Origin: Lachnoclostridium sp. An169
GTDB taxonomy: Bacteria; Bacillota; Clostridia; Lachnospirales; Lachnospiraceae
DNA: 56,711 bases
Assembly (NCBI RefSeq): GCF_002160525.1
Contig: NZ_NFKT01000031.1
Location: 1-56,711, forward strand
Direction: 5' to 3'
The notes beneath the pieces are model-generated. The model did not search any database and had not been told where the DNA came from. It saw nothing but the letters and a program-made list of their open reading frames with translations. Shown one piece after another: positions 1 through 6,901 of this stretch; position 1 is the stretch's first letter, and each line of letters starts with the position of its first letter. The translations under genes and the position numbers were made by a program.

Positions 1-107
1 GAAAAGTAACCCCACCCGCCTGAGTGTCAGGAGCATGAAAGTGCTTCTGGCACTTTTTTGTAGCTTTTTTGTGAATTTGATTAAAAAGTCCTTGACAACT
101 CGTTTCG
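1..107. other. foreign DNA left of the truncated virD4
   Basis: This stretch does not continue the virD4 reading frame. A TGA lies in the virD4 frame at 93-95, and recognisable coupling-protein sequence starts only at about 108. The stretch contains a strong hairpin terminator (38-59) and no gene that I can support. It is probably the end of another mobile element inserted into virD4, whose body lies to the left of the window. The exact junction cannot be fixed without an intact homologue. Confidence 0.5.
38..59 (+). terminator. intrinsic terminator of the left-hand foreign segment
   Basis: AAAGTGC and GCACTTT pair around a 5-nt loop, and a T run follows. It would end transcription coming from the left before the virD4 remnant. 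Confidence 0.65.
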
Positions 108-935
108 GGTAAGACAGCGAAGAGTATTCTGATCAGCTGCGGAGCGAGGCTGGCGCCCTTTGATATTGTGGAAGTACGTGAAATTACCATGTATGATGAA
201 CTGGAGCTTGATCTGGTGGGAGACCGGAAGACAGCTCTGTTTTTTATTATCTCGGATACGGATGCCACTTTCAATTTCCTTGTCAGTATGGCTTATACGC
301 AGCTGTTCAATCTGCTGTGTGAAAGAGCTGATGACAAGTATGGCGGACGGCTTCCGGTGCACGTGCGCTGTCTGATCGATGAAGCGGCAAATATCGGGCA
401 GATCCCGAATCTGGAAAAACTGATGGCGACGATCCGGTCCAGGGAGATTTCCGCGTGCCTTGTATTGCAGGCGCAGAGCCAGTTAAAGGCACTGTATAAG
501 GACAACATGGACACAATTATCGGGAATTGTGATTCCAGCCTGTTTCTGGGTGGCAAGGAAGAAACTACCCTGAAAAGCTGGAGTTCCCTTCTTGGGAAAG
601 AGACCATTGATATGTATAACACAAGCGTTACGAAAGGAAATCAGGAGAGCCACGGCCAGAATTTCCAGAAGCTGGGAAAGGATCTGATGTCAATGGACGA
701 GTTGGCTGTGATGGACGGCGGGAAATGTCTGCTGCAGGTCAGAGGCGTCCGGCCGTTTCTTTCTAAGAAGTATGACATTACAAAACATCCGAACTATCAT
801 CTTCTCTCTGATTACAATGAGAAGAATGCTTTCGATATTGAAAAATTTCTCTCTACAAGGCTTCATGTATTGCCGGGAGAAATGTACCAGAATTATGTAA
901 TTACGGCGGAAGAGCTGAAAGAGCAGCCGGCGTAA
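96..935 (+). pseudogene. VirD4/TraG coupling protein, 5'-truncated
   Basis: This is the C-terminal part of a type IV coupling protein, the ATPase that delivers the relaxase-DNA complex to the mating channel. Family-like sequence starts at about 108 (SGKTAKSI) and runs to the stop at 933-935. The segment LIDEAANIG corresponds to the Walker B region (usually DEFANIG in relatives). RSREIS and LQAQSQLKALY follow, then the family's terminal region TKHPNY. The Walker A half and the N-terminal membrane helices are missing. A GTG at 168 could start a 255-residue product, but it would lack the nucleotide-binding loop. As seen here the gene is disrupted by an insertion from the left, so the element would need another coupling protein to transfer. 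Confidence 0.85.
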
Positions 936-954
936 GGAAAGGAGATGAGGCGGG

Positions 955-1102
955 CTGAGGATCCGTGATTCACCGTGAAAACTGAATATCCGGCAGGGAT
1001 GCTTCTGCCGTTTGTATGCCGCCTTTATGCCTGAATATTTTCAACGCATGAAGGTGGCTTATTACGGTTTATCGAAATAAAGGAGAGACTGAATGGAGTT
1101 TT
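955..1102 (+). repeat. direct repeat copy A: degenerate maff2 leader
   Basis: Copy A of a sequence repeated at 4256-4430. Both copies contain CTGAG, ATCCGTGA, CACCGTGAAAACTGAATATC, the GGCAGG hairpin, the GCCGCCTT/AAGGTGGC-type hairpin and GAATGGAGTTTT. Copy A ends in a dead maff2 start: ATG at 1093, GAG, TTT, then TGA at 1102. Its large hairpin has lost the T run that copy B keeps. The two copies bracket the SIR2 cargo gene. Confidence 0.85.
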
Positions 1103-1138
1103 GAGTGTGTTGTGAATAATGAACATTGGTTGATATCA

Positions 1139-1147
1139 TGGTATAAT
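1139..1147 (+). promoter_or_regulatory. extended -10 promoter of the SIR2 gene
   Basis: TGGTATAAT fits an extended -10 element (TGnTATAAT) about 40 nt before the SIR2 start. No good -35 at 17 nt is visible. This suggests the cargo gene has its own promoter, independent of the transfer operon. Confidence 0.5.
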
Positions 1148-1185
1148 AAGGTGATTTAATTTATCTAAATAAGGTGGTAGAAGTT

Positions 1186-4107
1186 ATGGATTGGAAACAA
1201 GCGATAAAAGAAATTCAGAAGGCTCAAGAAAAAAACCAATTGGTTATTTTTGTTGGCTCAGGAGTTTCAAATAATTCTGGTATACCGACATGGTGGGATT
1301 TGATAAAAGTTATTGCGGATGAACTAGGATATGATAAGTGTAATTCTTGCAAAAACCGGCAAGAAGATTGCCCTAAGTCAGAGTGCGAAGAACGATATGA
1401 TTTTTCTCAAGATGAATATCTTCGTATTCCAGAATACTATTTTCAAAAAGATACATCGAAAGATCATAGTCAATACTATGAACTTATAAAAACCACATTG
1501 AAAAGTGATAAAGATTCTAATCCTATAGATGATGAAATTTTCAAGATTTTACCCCATCATATTATTACAACGAATTATGATGCACTGTTAGAAAAATCAA
1601 AAAATCTAAATTCAAAATTGTATACTGTTGTAAGCCAAGACAGCGACTTGCTATCGAAATCAGATGAAAGATATATTATTAAAATGCATGGCGATCTTGA
1701 AACTCCAGAGACAATCGTTTTAAAAGAAAGTGACTATATTGATTATGAACAGAAACATACGTTGATTAGTACTTTTATACGGTCTCTTCTTGTAAATCAT
1801 ACCTTTTTGTTTTTGGGATATTCTTTGAACGATTATAATTTGAATCTCATAATTGGATGGATTAACTACTTCAAAAAATTCTATAATGTAGAAGACCGAC
1901 CAATGAATTATATGGTGAGTTCTACGGTACCTTTGGAATATGAAAAAATGCGTCTTAAAGATAAGAACATTTGCGTAATTGCTCTTGATTCATTACCAAA
2001 GGATCTAATTGATAATATAGAGATGCCTAGATCGATTATTAAAACAGAAGGGAAAAAATTGTATTCCTTTCTGAGATGCATTACAGATTCTGAAATTTAT
2101 CAAAGATATATTCCCTTAGCTAATACGTTAGCAGAAAGATATCAGGTATTAAAAGCATATAAAAAAATCTCGTTTGAAGATTTGATCAACACATATCCAT
2201 TAGGACAAACATTTTTTGTGAGTACAGAACTTGTCTTTTACGATAAAGTTTGGTATGAAAAAATTTCATCTATTATAGACAGTGGGAATGAGCAGATATT
2301 AGATGTTTTTCAACGCGCAATGATAACCAATATTGCACTATTTAAAGAGAAGCATAGTAAACAAATCCCATTGGTATCAGAAGAACAGAATGAGGTGTTT
2401 AATTTATATATTAGTAACGATTATATAACTCTTTGGTCAAAAATTCGAGATTCTTCTGATACTGCTGAAAAAATTTATTATTATCACTTTTTTGGAAAGA
2501 ATAAAACGGAGATTAAAGACATAATTAATGAAGAGTCTTTATTAATTGATTCCAAAGACTATGTTAGTATTATACTTCATAAAATGCGTGCTTATTTAGC
2601 GACATTAGACTTTTTAAATAATCAGTCATCCAAAAGGAAAGAACTAGAACAATTGTTTGACACTGCACCTATAAGATATAGAGAAGCAATCAAATACATA
2701 AAATCGCTTTTTGAGTCGCCGACACAAAATATGGTTAAAATGAATAAAATCCTAGAGGAACAAGAAAAAAGGTATAAATCAAACAGTAATACCTTGTTTT
2801 CAGGACATAGCTTTACAAAAATATGGGATATGCAAAGATATATTTATGATTATTACTTTTTTTTCAAAAAAAACTATTTACCTTTGGATTATTTTTCCGA
2901 TCCTCAAAATTATTTGAATTATTATGTAAAAGCAATTTTATGTTCATATTCTCCGGTAGCAATAGAAGATGATGAAGGCTTATTATTTAAAACTGACCGT
3001 AGACATTATTCACTTAATGAAATTGATTTTGATATAATTATAAAATATATTAATACAAAAGCATTAATAAATACATTGGAAAATTATTCCGTTCAGTTTT
3101 TAGAAGTAACAGAAGAAGTTAATATTATTAAGAAATATAATAATTTATGTGCTAGTATTGCAGAATTTAAGTATGACAGTTGGATTGGTCAATTATATAA
3201 CTTTAATGTACTTATTTGCATATTAGATTTAGATAATGAGTGCAAAAAAGAGCTTTTCAATGCGTTTTGCAGTATGTATATAAATGTCGTTAAAGGGCAT
3301 GTATATATGGCAGAGAGTTTGTTTGAACCATTAAATCATCTTATAAGAAATATGTCAGTTGGAGGTGTAGAAAGGATAAAAGCAGAGTTACTGGATACGT
3401 TGCTCTTAGAAAAAGTTTATGAAGTGTTGATAGAAAGAAAAAGCAGAATGTTTTCAAATGTAATAAAACTCTTATCGCCAAACATAAAGGAAGAGACTAC
3501 AGAGAGAATTATATCCGAAATCAATCATATAACTGAAGAAAGCAAAAAAATTGAAAAAATATTTATATTACGCTTTGCTTTTTCAAATGAACAATATAGC
3601 AGTTATTTGAGTAATAGTATCGGAGAAATAAATTTGGGATGTTTGTTTCAGTTGGTCATTGAAAAAAGAGTTCCATATAATGATTCAGTATTTCAAAGGT
3701 TCCTTGAAACAATAGAGAACGAAGTTAAAAGGCGAAAAGAAAATCCAGGAGTTTATTCTTATCCGAATCAATTATCATCCGCTATTGAGGAATGTATTAT
3801 ATTAAAGTTAATAGACTTTGATATAGATATAACCAAATTAAGTCCATATGCAGATTATTCAGAGCCTCTTCAATTTATGTTAGAACCGAAAGAGTTTGAT
3901 TATTCAAAGGTAAATACGAATAATTATATGTGGCAGAATTTAATATATTCTCCCATGTATAAGCAGTATTTTTTGGAACATAAAAAGGAGATACTTTCAG
4001 ATGACTTAAGAAAAGTTTTCGATTTAGGATTAGAGACAAGAGATCAACAGAAAATTGTTTATGGTTTATTGTTAGAGGATGATGAATTACGAGGATTTTC
4101 TTCATGA
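1186..4107 (+). CDS. SIR2-domain NADase-like defence protein
   Basis: A 973-residue protein with an N-terminal SIR2-like domain (about residues 15-290). Visible motifs are FVGSGVSNNSGIP near residue 22 (nucleotide binding), TTNYDALLE near 130 (conserved Asn-Tyr-Asp), KMHGDLE near 168 (catalytic His) and LFLGYSLNDYN. The remaining 650 or so residues are a long, mainly helical region with no domain I recognise. This layout and length match defence-associated sirtuins of the DSR type, which deplete NAD during phage infection. That activity is inferred from the family. ATG 1186 is preferred over GTG 1174 because GGTGG sits 8 nt upstream. The gene is strikingly AT-rich compared with its neighbours and is enclosed by duplicated leader DNA, so it was probably acquired separately. 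Confidence 0.85.
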   Translation: MDWKQAIKEIQKAQEKNQLVIFVGSGVSNNSGIPTWWDLIKVIADELGYDKCNSCKNRQEDCPKSECEERYDFSQDEYLRIPEYYFQKDTSKDHSQYYELIKTTLKSDKDSNPIDDEIFKILPHHIITTNYDALLEKSKNLNSKLYTVVSQDSDLLSKSDERYIIKMHGDLETPETIVLKESDYIDYEQKHTLISTFIRSLLVNHTFLFLGYSLNDYNLNLIIGWINYFKKFYNVEDRPMNYMVSSTVPLEYEKMRLKDKNICVIALDSLPKDLIDNIEMPRSIIKTEGKKLYSFLRCITDSEIYQRYIPLANTLAERYQVLKAYKKISFEDLINTYPLGQTFFVSTELVFYDKVWYEKISSIIDSGNEQILDVFQRAMITNIALFKEKHSKQIPLVSEEQNEVFNLYISNDYITLWSKIRDSSDTAEKIYYYHFFGKNKTEIKDIINEESLLIDSKDYVSIILHKMRAYLATLDFLNNQSSKRKELEQLFDTAPIRYREAIKYIKSLFESPTQNMVKMNKILEEQEKRYKSNSNTLFSGHSFTKIWDMQRYIYDYYFFFKKNYLPLDYFSDPQNYLNYYVKAILCSYSPVAIEDDEGLLFKTDRRHYSLNEIDFDIIIKYINTKALINTLENYSVQFLEVTEEVNIIKKYNNLCASIAEFKYDSWIGQLYNFNVLICILDLDNECKKELFNAFCSMYINVVKGHVYMAESLFEPLNHLIRNMSVGGVERIKAELLDTLLLEKVYEVLIERKSRMFSNVIKLLSPNIKEETTERIISEINHITEESKKIEKIFILRFAFSNEQYSSYLSNSIGEINLGCLFQLVIEKRVPYNDSVFQRFLETIENEVKRRKENPGVYSYPNQLSSAIEECIILKLIDFDIDITKLSPYADYSEPLQFMLEPKEFDYSKVNTNNYMWQNLIYSPMYKQYFLEHKKEILSDDLRKVFDLGLETRDQQKIVYGLLLEDDELRGFSS

Positions 4108-4172
4108 CAAGTTGTCCGATAATATAGAACTAGTATATGTCGAACTTGCATAATATAATAGCGCTAATCCGC

Positions 4173-4218
4173 AGCCAGGTAATTGAGCGATATCAATTAT
4201 CTGGCTATTTTTATATTC
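4173..4218 (+). terminator. terminator of the SIR2 gene
   Basis: AGCCAGGTAATTGA pairs with TCAATTATCTGGCT and is followed by ATTTTTATATT. It isolates the cargo gene from maff2 and the transfer operon. Confidence 0.8.
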
Positions 4219-4255
4219 ATTTTTATCTTGTAGATATTTACGAGGAGGTGTTAAA

Positions 4256-4430
4256 CTGAGAATCCGTGACTCACCGTGAAAACTGAATATCCGGCAGGGC
4301 TGCCCCTGCCGTTTATATGCCGCCTTTGTGCCTGGATATTTTCACTGCATGGAGGCGGCTTTTTTGCGTTTTATGTTCAAAGATGAAATATAGAATTACC
4401 GAAATAAAGGAGGAACTGAATGGAGTTTTT
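4256..4430 (+). repeat. direct repeat copy B: intact maff2 leader
   Basis: Counterpart of copy A (955-1102) and the functional version, since it leads into the intact maff2 ORF. It carries a GGCAGGG/CCCTGCC hairpin and then a terminator-like hairpin (4319-4365). An extra stretch of about 25 bp near 4370-4400 is absent from copy A. Confidence 0.85.
4319..4365 (+). terminator. leader terminator/attenuator upstream of maff2
   Basis: GCCGCCT pairs with AGGCGGC across a 27-nt loop, and six T follow. It lies 55 nt before maff2, so it could attenuate the transfer operon or block read-through from the cargo site. Confidence 0.6.
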
Positions 4431-4635
4431 TTCGAGTGCTATCGATACCCTTCGTATTCTGGTTATTGCTCTGGGAGCAGGACTTGGGGCATGGGGGATC
4501 ATTAACTTATTAGAGGGTTACGGAAATGATAATCCAGGTGCGAAATCACAGGGAATCAAGCAGCTCATGGCGGGCGCTGGCATTGCCGTTGTGGGTATGA
4601 CGCTGATCCCTCTGCTGTCCGGCCTGTTCGGTTAA
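4420..4635 (+). CDS. Maff2 family small membrane protein
   Basis: A 71-residue hydrophobic protein with two probable membrane helices (about residues 8-28 and 47-68) around a polar loop containing YGNDNPGAKSQG. This is the pattern of the Maff2 family, found in Tn1549-type conjugative elements next to the VirB6-like gene. Its position and size resemble a VirB2/VirB3-like subunit of the transfer channel, but that role is inferred. AGGAGG precedes the ATG. It sits 6 nt before the next gene, in the same operon. Confidence 0.85.
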   Translation: MEFFSSAIDTLRILVIALGAGLGAWGIINLLEGYGNDNPGAKSQGIKQLMAGAGIAVVGMTLIPLLSGLFG

Positions 4636-4641
4636 TAGCCG

Positions 4642-5505
4642 ATGGGCGGTCTGTTCGACTGGATAACCGAATGGATTAAAGAGGGGCTGATCGATGCGAT
4701 CACCGGGCAGTATACGAATATTTTTGACTCGGTGAATACGCAGGTTGCTGACGTGGCGTCTCAGGTAGGGGAGACGCCCCAGGGATGGAACAGTGCTGTA
4801 TTTACCATGATACAGACGCTTTCAGAAACAGTGGTCATTCCCATTGCGGGGATTATCCTGACATTCGTACTTGTGTACGAGCTGATCCAGATGATCCTGG
4901 AGAAGAATAACATGCATGAGTTCGATACCTTCAATATCTTCAAGTGGATCTTTAAGACATTTGTTGCCACATATCTGCTGACCAACTGCTTTACGATCGT
5001 GATGGCGGTCTTTGATGTGGCGCAGAGCGTGGTGGCGGACAGTGCGGGGGTGATCAACGGAAGTCTGGACGTCACTGCAGCTCTGGAGAACCTGGAGACG
5101 CAGTTGGAAGCAATGGGGATGTGGGAACTGATCGGTCTGTGGTTGGAGACGAATATCATCAATCTATGTATGTGGATACTGTCTATCGTGATCTTTGTGA
5201 TCGTATATGGAAGGATGATTGAAATCTATCTTTCCGTGAGCCTGGCGCCGATCCCGTTCTCTACGATGGTAAACCGGGAGCTGGGGCAGATGGGGCAGAA
5301 CTATCTCAGATCCCTGTTTGCACTGGGATTTCAGGGATTTCTGATCCTGATCTGTGTTGCAATCTATGCGGTGCTGGTGCAGTCTATCCCTGCATCTGAT
5401 GATATCCACGGGGCAATCTGGGGCACGGCAGGGTATACGGTCCTGCTGGCATTTGCCCTCTTTAAGACAGGAACCTTATCCAAAGGAATTTTTAACACAC
5501 ATTAG
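4642..5505 (+). CDS. VirB6/TrbL-like conjugation membrane protein
   Basis: A 287-residue polytopic membrane protein. After an amphipathic N-terminus (FDWITEWIKEGLIDAITGQY) there are about five or six hydrophobic helices, the last near the C-terminus (YTVLLAFALFKTG). This fits the VirB6/TrbL family that forms the inner part of the mating channel. It lies directly between maff2 and the downstream prgI/virB4 pair, the usual order in Tn1549-like elements. No enzymatic motif is expected or seen. Confidence 0.8.
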   Translation: MGGLFDWITEWIKEGLIDAITGQYTNIFDSVNTQVADVASQVGETPQGWNSAVFTMIQTLSETVVIPIAGIILTFVLVYELIQMILEKNNMHEFDTFNIFKWIFKTFVATYLLTNCFTIVMAVFDVAQSVVADSAGVINGSLDVTAALENLETQLEAMGMWELIGLWLETNIINLCMWILSIVIFVIVYGRMIEIYLSVSLAPIPFSTMVNRELGQMGQNYLRSLFALGFQGFLILICVAIYAVLVQSIPASDDIHGAIWGTAGYTVLLAFALFKTGTLSKGIFNTH

Positions 5506-5538
5506 TAATGAGTCAAAATGACAGGAGGAATTGATTTT

Positions 5539-5994
5539 ATGGGTAAAACAAATACAGAAGGAAATATGGCGGAAATTCCGGCACAGGAGGAAAAGAGAGA
5601 AGGCTTGCAGATGGACGTCCGGGTGAGGCCGATCGCGCCGATGGGAAATCTGCTTGCTTTCGGTAATGTGACGATCGGGGGATGCTTTAAGATTGACGGG
5701 TTCCGTATCTGTTCCGGGGATAAAGGGATGTACGTCAATATGCCCTCTACTCAGGACGGGAAAGGGAACTGGAAGGATGTCTGCTATCCGGTAACGGCAG
5801 AGTTCAGAAAGCAGTTATGTGATGCGCTGATTGAGGGATACAGCGCAGCGATTGAAAATCTCCAGGCAACCCTTGAAGCGACCAGGGGAGCAGCGGAAAA
5901 GCCGTCTGTTTCCGGATCATTAAAGGAGAACGCCGGTAAAGTAAAAAATCAGCCGGCGAAGTCTGCTCCTGCAAAGACTGAGCAGGCACGCTGA
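5539..5994 (+). CDS. SpoVG-domain protein of the transfer operon
   Basis: A protein of about 151 residues. Residues 25-100 resemble SpoVG: VRVRPIAPMGNLLAF, then FKIDGFRICSGDKGMYVNMP and CYPVTAEFRKQL. SpoVG proteins are small nucleic-acid-binding regulators, and versions with a charged tail are common in conjugative elements. The tail here is Lys/Ala-rich. ATG 5539 is preferred to the ATG at 5518 because AGGAGG at 5523-5528 lies about 10 nt ahead of it. A role in controlling the transfer operon is inference. Confidence 0.75.
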   Translation: MGKTNTEGNMAEIPAQEEKREGLQMDVRVRPIAPMGNLLAFGNVTIGGCFKIDGFRICSGDKGMYVNMPSTQDGKGNWKDVCYPVTAEFRKQLCDALIEGYSAAIENLQATLEATRGAAEKPSVSGSLKENAGKVKNQPAKSAPAKTEQAR

Positions 5995-6020
5995 TCTTGC
6001 AAAGGCGAGGGAGCAGCAGG

Positions 6021-6461
6021 ATGGGTAAAGAAACAGATGAAAAATATGTAGAGCTTATTCAGCGTATAGGCAGTAATCTTTTCGAGGTTCAGGGCAGATT
6101 CCTGTCTCTGGATAAACAGGTAATGGCTCAGAGCGTGGAGCAGGTTTCTGTGGCTATGGAAATATACCGCTATATGATCAATCATTATGAGCCACAGTTG
6201 GAAGAGATGGAATTTCTTCTACAGTATGAAAATCCGTTGTCGGTGATACAGAGTTACTGGCCGAAACCGGATCCTCTTTTAGGCCATACTGTTATGAAGA
6301 AGATCCGGGAAGATGCCCGTGCAGAATTAAAAGAACGTCAAGAGAAGGAATCATCTCTTCATGGGAAACTCAAAAAATCTGCAAGGGATATCAAAAGGGA
6401 AAATGACAGAAAGAATAGTGGTAAGGAAAAAACAGGCCGGACGAGAGAGAAAGGACGGTGA
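6021..6461 (+). CDS. hypothetical ICE protein, helical with basic tail
   Basis: A 146-residue soluble protein. The N-terminal 90 residues look helical (YVELIQRIGSNLFEVQGRFL and onward), followed by ENPLSVIQSYWPKPDPLL. The C-terminal 45 residues are strongly basic and rich in Lys, Arg and Glu. I do not recognise a family. ATG 6021 is chosen over a TTG at 5997 because a purine-rich ribosome site precedes it. It lies between the SpoVG-like gene and prgI, so it is probably an accessory of the transfer operon. Confidence 0.6.
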   Translation: MGKETDEKYVELIQRIGSNLFEVQGRFLSLDKQVMAQSVEQVSVAMEIYRYMINHYEPQLEEMEFLLQYENPLSVIQSYWPKPDPLLGHTVMKKIREDARAELKERQEKESSLHGKLKKSARDIKRENDRKNSGKEKTGRTREKGR

Positions 6462-6466
6462 TTACA

Positions 6467-6901
6467 ATGCCTTATGTGCCTGTGCCAAAAGACCTTGCCC
6501 GGGTGAAGACGAAGTTGGCGTTTAATCTGACAAAAAGACAGCTGATCTGTTTCAGCCTGGGCGGGCTGGCAGGGCTGCCCGTATATTTCCTGACACGCGG
6601 GGGGATTGGAAATTCAGCAGCGGTACTCCTGATGATCGGGGTAATGATGCCGTTTTTCTTTTTCGCCATGTATGAAAAGGATGGGCAGCCGGCAGAAAAG
6701 ATCTTAAAGAATATACTCCGTCACAAGCTCTGGCCGAAACAGAGAATCTATCGGACGGAGAACTTATATAGAGCGATGACAAGGAAGGAGGGCTGTGAGA
6801 TTGCCAAAAAGCAAACAGCAGGAGGCTCAGGAAAAGCGTCTGCAAAGAAATATCCGGCAGGCGGGAAGAAACAGGGCCGACGCAAAAAAAGGAGGGCATA
6901 A
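6467..6901 (+). CDS. PrgI family conjugation protein
   Basis: A protein of about 144 residues. It begins MPYVPVPKDLARVKTK, followed by the conserved LTKRQLICFSLGGLAGLPVYF and two membrane helices (about residues 22-42 and 48-70). YEKDGQPAEKIL follows, then a basic tail. This matches the PrgI family, the Gram-positive counterpart of VirB3, which anchors the VirB4 ATPase. The C-terminus overlaps virB4 by about 100 nt in another frame, so the two are probably translationally coupled. GTG 6458 is possible, but ATG 6467 has better spacing from AAAGGA. Confidence 0.85.
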   Translation: MPYVPVPKDLARVKTKLAFNLTKRQLICFSLGGLAGLPVYFLTRGGIGNSAAVLLMIGVMMPFFFFAMYEKDGQPAEKILKNILRHKLWPKQRIYRTENLYRAMTRKEGCEIAKKQTAGGSGKASAKKYPAGGKKQGRRKKRRA

